From contig JBGVMW010000311.1 of the NCBI GenBank assembly GCA_045125095.1, forward strand, positions 1 to 38,807: a stretch of 38,807 nt of DNA. Direction: 5' to 3'. The notes beneath the pieces are model-generated. The model ran no database searches. It was not told where the DNA came from and was given only the letters and a program-made list of their open reading frames with translations. Position numbers and translations under genes: made by a program. This stretch comes from JBGVMW01 sp045125095 (GTDB taxonomy: Bacteria > Bacillota > Clostridia > Lachnospirales > Lachnospiraceae). Shown here in pieces: positions 18,666 to 26,605 of this stretch. The stretch's first letter is position 1, and every line of letters begins with the position of its first letter.

Positions 18666-19775
18666 TTATACCAGATCCACAATACATTCCATGTTTTTTC
18701 CATTCATTTCAAAGATATCTACCCATACATGCTCTGCTGGTTCCTTGATATAATATGTAGATGTATACAATACACTTTTTTTCTTAAATTGCCTTTTACC
18801 ATCCACAACCGTATACTCCTTGTTTAAGCTATAGCGTGTTCCAGATTTGATAATCTCCTGTGAACGATCACTAATCTGTATGCCTTTCTCCGTCTTATCT
18901 TCTGCAATATCCATAGCAGACAAGTACGCAGAATATTCTCCACGACAACTGACTTTCTTACTCACAGGCTCCAACTCAACCAGCTCGCACTGCTTTACTT
19001 CTACAAAATCTTCGCTTCGTCCGATTGCAGTCAGATTCTGAATATGATTACAGATATCAAGCAAGGTCTGGTGATCACTTTGCACATGAATAATCAATTC
19101 CACATCAGTCAGAACTTCGTAAAACTTCGGTCCCTTCACCAGTGTTCGGAAATAGGATATTGGCTTTTTATATTGTTCTTCCTCATACTCTGCCAAACGT
19201 TGTTTACAAGTTTTTTCCAAATCTTTTATTTCTTTTTCCCTGTTCTTAATGGCGACAAGCCGCACACTATCCTGCTGATATTGTATTTTTAAATCAGCAA
19301 GTGTCCTTTTTCTTTTTTTCATGCTATCTGTTAAATGCTTATAACGAGTGTTTTTGAACTCCTTAATTGCATCGCTCACGTCCTTTAATGTCCGATATTC
19401 ATCTAACAATTGTTGGTTATGAATCTGTATGGTAATCCCTTTTCGAAAACTGTTTCCTTGTGCTTTCTTTCCGGCTGCTACCATTTCATAACCACAACTT
19501 AACAAATCCGGATTCTTCATTTTAACTAAAATATTTCTATCATCCTGCAGGGAATTTAAAAAAATGTTTTCTGTATAAACCTGTTTTTTTAATGCACCGT
19601 ATCTTCCCTGAATGCTAACATTCATTTCATGATACTCCCGGTAACCACACGCCTTATGCAACGCACCAATTACCATAGAAAAAGGCGGCAGGGGATATGT
19701 CATTTTATTATCTATGGATTCTTCTTTTCGGTAATTTGCTTCATTCTGAGTCAAACAAATCCTTACAGCTTCCAT
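18666..19775 (-). CDS. cas5: Type I-B Cascade subunit Cas5, with coiled-coil insertion
   Basis: 369 residues, against roughly 230-260 for most Cas5. The N-terminal RAMP half (EAVRICLTQNEANY, then PLPPFSMVIGALHKACGY) and the C-terminal half (GPKFYEVLTDVELIIHV, then CRGEYSAYLS) fit the family. Between about residues 118 and 212 lies a long Lys/Glu/Gln-rich stretch (KKRKRTLADLKIQ, KNREKEIKDLEK) predicted to be coiled coil. Cas5 caps the crRNA 5' handle. The ATG at 19775 is chosen because AGGAGGG is 7 bases upstream; an ATG six bases earlier is too close. Confidence 0.9.
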   Translation of the reverse strand: MEAVRICLTQNEANYRKEESIDNKMTYPLPPFSMVIGALHKACGYREYHEMNVSIQGRYGALKKQVYTENIFLNSLQDDRNILVKMKNPDLLSCGYEMVAAGKKAQGNSFRKGITIQIHNQQLLDEYRTLKDVSDAIKEFKNTRYKHLTDSMKKRKRTLADLKIQYQQDSVRLVAIKNREKEIKDLEKTCKQRLAEYEEEQYKKPISYFRTLVKGPKFYEVLTDVELIIHVQSDHQTLLDICNHIQNLTAIGRSEDFVEVKQCELVELEPVSKKVSCRGEYSAYLSAMDIAEDKTEKGIQISDRSQEIIKSGTRYSLNKEYTVVDGKRQFKKKSVLYTSTYYIKEPAEHVWVDIFEMNGKNMECIVDLV

Positions 19776-19789
19776 GTTCATCCCTCCTG

Positions 19790-20671
19790 CTAAATCTGAT
19801 AGTACGCATCCACTTCCTTTTTCAGGCTTTCAAAGAATTCCTTCATGGAAACAGGGGTCAGTTCTCTTACAATGTCATCTTCATTGGCAAACTGACCACC
19901 TTTTACCACTGCTGTCTGATACCCTTCTGACAGTTTGTCCTTCAAATCCTCAGAAATCAACAACTTATCATTCTGTACCTTTACCACATTTTCAAAGTAA
20001 TGTGTCTTTCTCTCTGACATTCCACCAGCAATAAATAAAGGTTCTGCATTGTCCAAATTTCCTTTTACAACCAATGATAAATGCGCCACTGCATCTAACA
20101 GATTTTTGACACGCTCTGCCTTTTCCTTGTTGTCTGCTTCTGCATTAAAGTTATCATCCACACCTACACGCTCTAAATCAATGGTTAAGCTGTATACTTT
20201 TAGGGACTTGTCATACTCATACTGATATGGCATTAAACCGGATTCCTTCGCTTTCTCTTGGAGATTTAAACCGTTTGCCTTCGCATAATTGCTTGCCAGG
20301 TATAAGTTATTATGAAAACGCGTATCATTAACAAATGATTCACAGGAAATAGCGTCCGTGAGATAGAAGGAACTATTACGAATGTATGTCAAATCCTTTG
20401 TTGACATATAGCCTCCTTCTAACGCACGACAAGTCGCCGCATTTAATTCAGCCGTAACTAACTTCTGCATTGCACCATCATTGGCAGTCTGTAAATCTTC
20501 ATATAAGCCAGCCTGTACACAAATTGCATTCTTTAAGCTTTCTCTACTTCTTGTAGCATAAACCTTACGATTGCGATACACCTTCTGCACACTGGAAATA
20601 TTTCCTAAGCCCTCTGAATAATTACTTGTCATATTTGCAACAATTGTTACTGTAATTGCCTGTTTCTTCAT
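19790..20671 (-). CDS. cas7: Type I-B Cascade backbone Cas7 (Cst2/DevR family)
   Basis: 293 residues. The start KKQAITVTIVANMTSNYSEG and the following NISSVQKVYRNRKVYATRSR are typical of the Cst2/DevR branch of Cas7, whose copies coat the crRNA spacer. SEGLGNISSVQ corresponds to the RNA-binding palm region. It lies 17 bases after cas8b and 14 before cas5, within the effector operon. GGGGAGG precedes the ATG. Confidence 0.93.
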   Translation of the reverse strand: MKKQAITVTIVANMTSNYSEGLGNISSVQKVYRNRKVYATRSRESLKNAICVQAGLYEDLQTANDGAMQKLVTAELNAATCRALEGGYMSTKDLTYIRNSSFYLTDAISCESFVNDTRFHNNLYLASNYAKANGLNLQEKAKESGLMPYQYEYDKSLKVYSLTIDLERVGVDDNFNAEADNKEKAERVKNLLDAVAHLSLVVKGNLDNAEPLFIAGGMSERKTHYFENVVKVQNDKLLISEDLKDKLSEGYQTAVVKGGQFANEDDIVRELTPVSMKEFFESLKKEVDAYYQI

Positions 20672-20688
20672 AGTTTTTCCTCCCCTTA

Positions 20689-22200
20689 TTACGCTTGATT
20701 GTCTCTTGCTTTTTTCTCAATTAGTTCATTCGCAAAAGCAAAGGCAATGTCTTTGTTTGCTTCAAAGTCTTCATACAGCGGATACACAAATGAATAATAC
20801 TCCCCTGTATAATTGGATAACTGCAATAAAATTTCTTTTACCCTGTCATAATCGTGCGCCACCAAAGCACTGGTTAATTTCTGACGATAGGAAGATATTT
20901 TATTTCTGCCATTGTTTGCAACTAAATATTTTACTGTTTTATATGCACTGATTCTGGCACTTTCCATTTTGTCCGCTATGTTTTTATCCATGCTTTTCAC
21001 TCCTTTTTTCAAATGTGGATTTAATTCAATTAATCGATTCGTTACGGAAAGCATATAATTTGCTTCCTTTGCACCTGCGTTTTTTTTCAGCAAAATTTCT
21101 ATCAGATAATCCAAATCCTGCTCATTCAAACAGCAATCTAAAACCTCCTGTTGAACATTTAACCAATATTCCTTTGTTATTGACACTTGCAAATGAAGCA
21201 AGTCTATGTTTTGTATTTTTTTTAATGCTTCTAATGAAGCAAGACGCACATACAACGATTTAAAATATTCATTATCCCTGCTTTTGCATATCACCTCGAC
21301 ATCGGACTTCAAAAAATCCTTAGCTTCTATTAACAGCTTAAGAAAATCTGACCATTGATTGCCGGAACTGTTCTCTGGATGCTCCAAACACTCCTTTACA
21401 TGCTCTGTTGTTGATGATAATTCATTTACAGAATAGTTGTTATTGAAAAAGAAGCTTTCATAGGTATTCGTAAATGCAAACGGAATAAAATCGTATTCCA
21501 GCATATCATTTCCAACAAAAGTATTGGTATTAAATTGGTATGCTGCTGCCTTACTTTTTCTTCCCTCATCCATATTGTAACCCAATAACCTGCAATGCGG
21601 GTTCTCTTCTGTAAAAAGTAAGTTGGCGTTGGCATAATTCGCATACATATTTTTTTTATTTCGGAATGTTTCTCGCAGAATATCCATTCTATTTTCCTTA
21701 AGCAATTCCAACAGTTCTTGGCTATTCTTTCCATCAAACTTTCTTTTTCCGAATACCTTTTTCAGTGTTGTGTTAGAACCGGAACCTGTCAGCAAATCAT
21801 TTACTAACTTGACTTGTTCCTCACTCCATTCCTCCTGCTGTAATAACGCACTTACTCTTGTATACTGCAAGTCATCCTTGTAATAGTCTTCTATAAAAGA
21901 GACATACCTTTCTTGCGTGATACTATCCTGCTGATACAGCATTGCTTCATATCCTACACACGCATCCTGCAACGTGTGTTTCTCCTCCTCTGACAGATAC
22001 ATAAATTCTTCTGGTATCTCTTTTCTTTGAAACCGTACCACCTTATAAAAAGGAGTATGATCCGGTTCATGCAGCCCACAAAAATCAAAGTACAACTTCA
22101 ACCCTGTCAATGCAGCTGCGGAACGCCAGTCATCCGGCACCAACATAGTATCAAATGGTTCCCCTTGTATTTTCATTTTCAAAATTTTCACCCCCTTCAT
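20689..22200 (-). CDS. cas8b: Type I-B Cascade large subunit Cas8b (Cst1-like)
   Basis: Up to 503 residues. Sequence conservation is low, as usual for Cas8, but position between cas6 and cas7, length, and an N-terminus reading PFDTMLVPDDWRSAAALTGL point to the Cst1/Cas8b1 group. It would recognise the PAM and open the target. The C-terminal 110 residues (SYRQKLTSALVAHDYDRVKE) are helical, resembling a fused small subunit. The start is uncertain: the ATG at 22200 has no ribosome binding site and overlaps cas6, while a GGGGG run favours a TTG at 22182 or an ATG at 22176. Confidence 0.88.
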   Translation of the reverse strand: MKGVKILKMKIQGEPFDTMLVPDDWRSAAALTGLKLYFDFCGLHEPDHTPFYKVVRFQRKEIPEEFMYLSEEEKHTLQDACVGYEAMLYQQDSITQERYVSFIEDYYKDDLQYTRVSALLQQEEWSEEQVKLVNDLLTGSGSNTTLKKVFGKRKFDGKNSQELLELLKENRMDILRETFRNKKNMYANYANANLLFTEENPHCRLLGYNMDEGRKSKAAAYQFNTNTFVGNDMLEYDFIPFAFTNTYESFFFNNNYSVNELSSTTEHVKECLEHPENSSGNQWSDFLKLLIEAKDFLKSDVEVICKSRDNEYFKSLYVRLASLEALKKIQNIDLLHLQVSITKEYWLNVQQEVLDCCLNEQDLDYLIEILLKKNAGAKEANYMLSVTNRLIELNPHLKKGVKSMDKNIADKMESARISAYKTVKYLVANNGRNKISSYRQKLTSALVAHDYDRVKEILLQLSNYTGEYYSFVYPLYEDFEANKDIAFAFANELIEKKARDNQA

Positions 22201-22921
22201 CCATTAAAACGCTACATAATCCGAAGCCAGCTGAGCTGCGACTTCCAACGCCTGCTTTCACTAAATAGTTCAACACTGCCTTGTCACCCTTTAATAACAA
22301 ATCCCCTAGCGTACACTCTAACTGATTGCCATAATGCTTCACTATGATTTTCTTGCAATTAACCGGAACAATCTGCACATCATCAGCCAGACTTTCTGAA
22401 AATCCTGCTGCTAACAGTTGTCTTTTTATCACTGTTTTTGCTTTCCGCTGAAAGTCCGGGTGTGCATAGGAATAATAGTAATCCTTGTTTCCCTCTTTCG
22501 TATGTTCCCTTATACATAATGGGCTAAGCATATGTACCAATACTTGCTTTCCTCTCACATCCTCTTCTCTTTTTTGCACTACATTTTTTAATATCATGTA
22601 GTTACCATTTTCTAATGGAAATGATCGATTCTTCTGATTCAGAAATGCAGAAAAAAATAGAAAGCTTGTCATATCATCTGCCGATGAAAAGGTCATACTA
22701 ACCTTATTTCCTTCTAAGCAAATTTTCTCTTTTTCAAATACAGGCTTCTGCATATGAATGGCAAATGTGAACGGCTTTTCTTTTCCCTTTTCGTAATACC
22801 GTTCAAAATAGGTTCCTTCATTTACCTCTGACAAACATTTTTTTAGAAATGCAATGTAAGACTTGCGATATTCCAGTGGCAATTCTGGTTTGCTCACTTG
22901 AAATTCTGCTAGAAATTTCAT
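22151..22921 (-). CDS. cas6: CRISPR RNA endonuclease Cas6
   Basis: 256 residues. The RAMP hallmark glycine-rich loop is near the C-terminus (GVGSRSSAGFGLCSV), and the N-terminus KFLAEFQVSKPELPLEYR fits the Cas6 ferredoxin fold. It cleaves the repeat in pre-crRNA to leave the 8-nt handle. The ATG at 22921 is supported by GGAGGGGGTG; an upstream TTG-type extension of 20 codons runs through that signal and is rejected. It is the first gene of the cas operon, with a strong promoter 22-57 bases upstream. Confidence 0.92.
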   Translation of the reverse strand: MKFLAEFQVSKPELPLEYRKSYIAFLKKCLSEVNEGTYFERYYEKGKEKPFTFAIHMQKPVFEKEKICLEGNKVSMTFSSADDMTSFLFFSAFLNQKNRSFPLENGNYMILKNVVQKREEDVRGKQVLVHMLSPLCIREHTKEGNKDYYYSYAHPDFQRKAKTVIKRQLLAAGFSESLADDVQIVPVNCKKIIVKHYGNQLECTLGDLLLKGDKAVLNYLVKAGVGSRSSAGFGLCSVLMDEGGENFENENTRGTI

Positions 22922-22949
22922 TTTTCTTTCACCCCCTCCGTTGTCTTCC

Positions 22950-22978
22950 ATTTTATAACATTTTAATCTTTTTGTCAA
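22950..22978 (-). promoter_or_regulatory. Promoter of the cas operon
   Basis: On the minus strand TTGACA (22973-22978) and TAAAAT (22950-22955) are 17 bases apart, giving a start near 22943 and a leader of about 22 nt before cas6. Its -35 is 38 bp from that of the divergent crRNA-like RNA. Confidence 0.8.
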
Positions 22979-23016
22979 CACAAATAGTTTTACTTAGTAA
23001 CATTTTTTGTCATTTT

Positions 23017-23046
23017 CTGTCATATATTATACTTTTTCAGTATAAT
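23017..23046 (+). promoter_or_regulatory. Promoter of the crRNA-like RNA
   Basis: TATAAT at 23041-23046 is a perfect -10; CTGTCA at 23017-23022 matches four of six -35 bases with an 18-base spacer. The predicted start, about 23052-23054, falls on the first base of the degenerate repeat. Confidence 0.6.
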
Positions 23047-23052
23047 CATTTA

Positions 23053-23160
23053 ATTTATCCAAATTGGAATGTAAAAAAAATCATTTACATGCAACAACAA
23101 ATTTATCCAGATTGGAAAAAAAACAGGTGCCCGCGCTCTCGCCAGACACCTGTTTTTTTT
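23053..23160 (+). ncRNA. crRNA-like small RNA with two degenerate CRISPR repeats (CreR/CreA-like)
   Basis: About 108 nt, divergent from cas6. Degenerate repeat 1 (23053-23076) aligns with the crRNA-strand array repeat as ATTTA, a deletion of about six bases, then CCAAATTGGAATGTAAA against CCAGAGTGGAATGTAAA (15 of 17). The Cas6 stem CCA/TGG and seven of eight handle bases are kept. A 24-nt pseudo-spacer (23077-23100) follows. Degenerate repeat 2 (23101-23117) is ATTTATCCAGATTGGAA, with the stem but without the handle. A hairpin with eight T closes the unit. Similar repeat-derived RNAs beside cas genes are known to guide Cascade to autorepress cas (CreR) or to repress a toxin (CreA). Which applies here, if either, is not shown by sequence. 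Confidence 0.62.
23123..23160. terminator. Bidirectional terminator between the crRNA-like RNA and the GGDEF gene
   Basis: ACAGGTG (23123-23129) pairs with CACCTGT (23147-23153). T8 follows on the plus strand and A8 precedes, so it can end the small RNA and also the minus-strand GGDEF transcript whose stop is at 23184. Confidence 0.85.
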
Positions 23161-23183
23161 CGTCAATTTCATTCTGTTGCACT

Positions 23184-24599
23184 CTATTCTTTTAATGCCA
23201 CTTTATATGCATACATTTTTTCGTCAGCCTTCTGCATAACGACGTCCAGTGACTCTTTGCTGCCTCTTGGTCTTGCAGCATAGCCATAGGAAGCTGTAAT
23301 TTCGTAGGAGAAATCCAGATTTTTACTTTTTTCTATTAGCTCCTTTTCTACTTGTTGCCACAGTTCATATATTTCCTGCTCGCTAACGTCTATAAAGAAA
23401 GCTACAAATTCATCGCCACCCATTCTACCTACAAATCCAACCGTACCCATAATTTCCATCAGAACGGAACCGAAAATACAAAGTAATTGATCACCTTTAT
23501 CATGTCCATAGGTATCATTTACATACTTGAATTTATTCAAATCCAGATACACAATGCCAACTTCATAATCAAAACATGTATCCAGTTTTTCAATCAGACT
23601 AATGCACGCTGCACGACTGTTGCATTTGGTTAATGCATCTGTATAGATTTTCTTATCACTCATTTTCCAGCAATAGAATATCCTTACAATACAAAGAATT
23701 AATGCTAACGCCAAAAAGAATACAATACATTGCAGATTACTCATAACCTCATATCTTTCAGTGATTTCAGACATGGGCACTATCTGGACAATCACCCAAT
23801 TATAATTATTCAGATATGTTAAATGCGCCTGATATTCTGTACCATCTAAAAGGAGCGTTCCTTCCTGGTTGGCCTTTTCCTTAAACGCTGCCTTTAGCAA
23901 GGACAATTCAGAATTTTCAGCGGAATAAATGGATTTCTGACTATTTAAATCTACTGAATTAACTGACGTCACATAATTTCCTCTTTTGTTGACAATGAAA
24001 TACTTGCCATTCAGCACCATTTCATCTTCTCCAATCAGTTGTTGAAGACTATCCAGTGTAACGGCACCGCAAAGACTGCCCACCTTTACTTTTTGCTCAT
24101 CATAAATAGAAACACAGACAGTCATAACAGGACCATACGCTGTATAAAATGGTTCCGTTACAAATACATCATTATTCATAACATCTGCAAAAAAAGGTTC
24201 CTCTTTTTGATTGCGATATACATTTTCATCAATATAATATCCAAAGCCATCTTTGCTCATAACAAATATATGGTGAAAGCCTAATCCTTCAGAACGTTTT
24301 TTTATAAAGTCTTTCTGCTTTGTATCGTTCATTTCATAAATATCCGGATATGTAACCAATGTCTGCAACAGTTGAATTTTTTCATCAATGCATGCTTCAA
24401 ACTGCGCCTTTTGATTTTCTGATGTCTGCTCCATAATAAGCTTCATCATATCGATCTGGCTATTTTCTGACTTATAAATATACATATTAAAAAATAGTAA
24501 TACCATCAGAACCAGCATTGAGGCAATGACAATAATACAACGGTCTAACACACGAAGCTCTAATCGCTGCACGTTCAACCGATTTTGTTTATTCTTCAT
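23184..24599 (-). CDS. Membrane-bound diguanylate cyclase (Cache sensor-GGDEF)
   Basis: 471 residues. A transmembrane helix at about 20-42 (CIIVIASMLVLMVLLFF), a periplasmic-type Cache sensor of about 245 residues (SVDLNSQKSIYSAE, LLLDGTEYQAHLTYLNNYNW), a second helix near 295 and a C-terminal GGDEF domain with an intact RMGGDEFVAFF active site. It would make cyclic di-GMP in response to an extracellular ligand. No RxxD inhibitory site is seen five residues before GGDEF, so product inhibition may be weak. The start at 24599 follows GGGGGGATT; an ATG 24 bases upstream has no such signal. It lies between the cas locus and a repeat. Confidence 0.9.
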   Translation of the reverse strand: MKNKQNRLNVQRLELRVLDRCIIVIASMLVLMVLLFFNMYIYKSENSQIDMMKLIMEQTSENQKAQFEACIDEKIQLLQTLVTYPDIYEMNDTKQKDFIKKRSEGLGFHHIFVMSKDGFGYYIDENVYRNQKEEPFFADVMNNDVFVTEPFYTAYGPVMTVCVSIYDEQKVKVGSLCGAVTLDSLQQLIGEDEMVLNGKYFIVNKRGNYVTSVNSVDLNSQKSIYSAENSELSLLKAAFKEKANQEGTLLLDGTEYQAHLTYLNNYNWVIVQIVPMSEITERYEVMSNLQCIVFFLALALILCIVRIFYCWKMSDKKIYTDALTKCNSRAACISLIEKLDTCFDYEVGIVYLDLNKFKYVNDTYGHDKGDQLLCIFGSVLMEIMGTVGFVGRMGGDEFVAFFIDVSEQEIYELWQQVEKELIEKSKNLDFSYEITASYGYAARPRGSKESLDVVMQKADEKMYAYKVALKE

Positions 24600-24651
24600 A
24601 CAATCCCCCCCTATCATAAACAAATCCCCATATATTATGTTAAATATTTAT

Positions 24652-24786
24652 CGTAACTATTCAGTACCCTCATAGTTACGAGCCAAAATCCATGCAGAAT
24701 CACCTACGGTGATGGATTTTGGCCTGCTACCACTACGTTTTCATACGGACTGTGTAGTTCAGCACAGTCCTGTTCTGAATAGTTAC
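24652..24786. repeat. 135-bp stem-loop intergenic repeat, copy 2
   Basis: It has the same length and layout as 1680-1814: outer stem CGTAACTATTCAG/CTGAATAGTTAC, first hairpin CGTAACTAT/ATAGTTACG, second hairpin GCCAAAATCCAT/ATGGATTTTGGC. A third stem GGACTGTG/CACAGTCC is present only here. Paired substitutions between copies keep the stems. Confidence 0.8.
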
Positions 24787-24818
24787 TATTTATCTTTATT
24801 TTGTCAATAATTACCATT

Positions 24819-26225
24819 TTAAATCACAGTCAAAATCCCCATAGATTTCAAAAATAAAATCACAAGAAGAATCGGTGCGATATAACGAATCATTAGAATA
24901 TACAACTTCTTTCTGCTGAACTTACAGCCTGTCTTTTCCGCTTCATCAATAACCATGGACGGCTTTGTAATCCAGCCTATTAAAATACAGGTACCAATTG
25001 CCACAATCGGCATAAAGCAATTGTTACTGATGTAATCCATAATATCTAATAACTGTGCACTGGAGCCATTCGGTAACTTAATGTTAAAGTATAGTTTATT
25101 ATAACCAAGGCATACAAACACACCTCCCACCAGAGCAATTGCTGTTTCAATAGTAGCTGCTTTGATACGCGATAGATGGAACTTGTCCATAAGACTAGAT
25201 ACCACTGCTTCCATAACAGAAACCGCACTGGTTAAGGCAGCAAACAATACCATTGCAAAGAACAGACAACCTATGACATCTCCAATCTTACCCATAGCCG
25301 TAAACACCTTTGGCAAGGACACAAACATAAGACTTGGTCCGGATGCCGCCATACCTTCTTTGCCCATAAATGTATACACAGCAGGAATAATCATAACGCC
25401 TGCTAAAAATGCAACTATTGTATCAAATATTTCAATCTGGTTGATGGATCTCACCATATTTGCATCATCTCTGACGTAAGAACCATATGTAATCATAATT
25501 CCCATAGCAACACTTAAACTAAAGAACAATTGTCCCATGGCATCTACCAGCGTTGTAAAAAATCCCTTAAGTGTCAAGCCCTGTAAATCAGGAATGACAT
25601 AAATAAGGAACCCTTGTAGTCCTGTTCGCGTCACCCCTGCTTCATCTGTGTGATGAATAGTCAATGAGAAGATAGAAATGCCAACTACTAACAATAACAA
25701 AATTGGCATAAGTACTTTTGAAAAGGATTCAATCCCTTTATTTACGCCACGGAAGATAATAAATGCTACAATAAACAGGAAAACCACCATAAGAAGTATT
25801 GGTTGCTGTTCTCCCGAGATATACTCTGTAAAATATCCCTCCGTTGCAGCCATACCGGATTCTCCTGTCAGATAGGCAATAAAATACTTTAATACCCATC
25901 CACCGATAACGCAATAGTACGGCATAATGATAACCGGAACAAGCGAAGCGATTACGCCAAGGAATCCACATTTTTTATTTATTTTACTATATGCTGTCAG
26001 TGGACTTTGTTTCGTCTTTCTTCCAATTGCAATCTCAGTGGTAAGCAAAGCAAATCCAAAGGTAAATGCCAATGCCAGATAGACGACCAGAAAAAGTCCT
26101 CCTCCATCTTTTGCTGCCAAATATGGGAATCTCCAGATATTTCCCAGACCTACTGCACTTCCCGCAGCAGCCAGCACGAATCCAATCGAGCCCGAAAATG
26201 AATTTCGATGTTTTTCTTTTTTCAT
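24819..26225 (-). CDS. Sodium-dependent transporter, neurotransmitter:sodium symporter (SNF) family
   Basis: 468 residues with about eleven or twelve membrane helices. The family signature is at the N-terminus, SIGFVLAAAGSAVGLGNIWR, which includes the unwound TM1 that binds Na+ and substrate in LeuT/MhsT. Bacterial members import amino acids with Na+; the substrate here is unknown. The ATG at 26225 gives a normal N-terminus but lacks a Shine-Dalgarno; AGGAGG lies only three bases before an in-frame GTG at 26246, which may be the true start. A palindromic repeat lies directly upstream. Confidence 0.9.
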   Translation of the reverse strand: MKKEKHRNSFSGSIGFVLAAAGSAVGLGNIWRFPYLAAKDGGGLFLVVYLALAFTFGFALLTTEIAIGRKTKQSPLTAYSKINKKCGFLGVIASLVPVIIMPYYCVIGGWVLKYFIAYLTGESGMAATEGYFTEYISGEQQPILLMVVFLFIVAFIIFRGVNKGIESFSKVLMPILLLLVVGISIFSLTIHHTDEAGVTRTGLQGFLIYVIPDLQGLTLKGFFTTLVDAMGQLFFSLSVAMGIMITYGSYVRDDANMVRSINQIEIFDTIVAFLAGVMIIPAVYTFMGKEGMAASGPSLMFVSLPKVFTAMGKIGDVIGCLFFAMVLFAALTSAVSVMEAVVSSLMDKFHLSRIKAATIETAIALVGGVFVCLGYNKLYFNIKLPNGSSAQLLDIMDYISNNCFMPIVAIGTCILIGWITKPSMVIDEAEKTGCKFSRKKLYILMIRYIAPILLVILFLKSMGILTVI

Positions 26226-26278
26226 TTTGTATACAGGTGTCGCCACCCGCCTCCTTTCACAATAAAATATCCTTAGGG

Positions 26279-26516
26279 AATTGCGAAACGCCAACAAGCT
26301 GGCGAATCGTCAGAATTGTTTGTGACAGATAGCTGTTTGCTACATCGTCTATATGTGACCCTCTGAAAACGTCGGCACTTAGGCTGTGTATTTTACAGCC
26401 TTAGTATCCGCTACGTTTGAAGGGAGCGAGTGCGCGTCAAATATAGACGATGTAGTAAGCAGCTATTTGCACATACAATTCTGACAATTTGCGGATGCCC
26501 TTCACTTTCGCAATTA
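26279..26516. repeat. Palindromic intergenic repeat, full-length copy C
   Basis: 238 bp. The left arm (26279-26357) is the imperfect reverse complement of the right arm (26438-26516); ends are AATTGCGAAA and TTTCGCAATT. The 80-bp centre carries the GGCACTTAGG...GCTACG block shared with copies A and B. It looks like a non-coding miniature element with terminal inverted repeats. Confidence 0.85.
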
Positions 26517-26564
26517 CCTGTACTATATCCGTACCATTCTAACATATCATGTTAAAAATGAATA

Positions 26565-26595
26565 GAAAAAAAGTGCCAGAACAATATTCCAGCAC
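26565..26595 (-). terminator. Terminator of the P-loop kinase gene
   Basis: On the minus strand GTGCTGGAA and TTCTGGCAC form a nine-pair stem (two G-U) followed by a run of T, 11 bases past the stop. Confidence 0.8.
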
Positions 26596-26605
26596 CTTTT
26601 ATATC

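Noticed and set aside
23041..23056. AATCATTTA shared by the crRNA-like RNA's pseudo-spacer and its own -10 region, as a guide target
   Set aside because: Only nine contiguous bases, AT-rich, and the preceding AGT is not a usual I-B PAM; more likely local duplication. Kept as something to test, not as a target call.
23060..23095. Nine-codon minus-strand frame opposite the crRNA-like RNA as a CreT-type toxin
   Set aside because: No ribosome binding site and its start is preceded by an overlapping stop context; no support for a toxin peptide.
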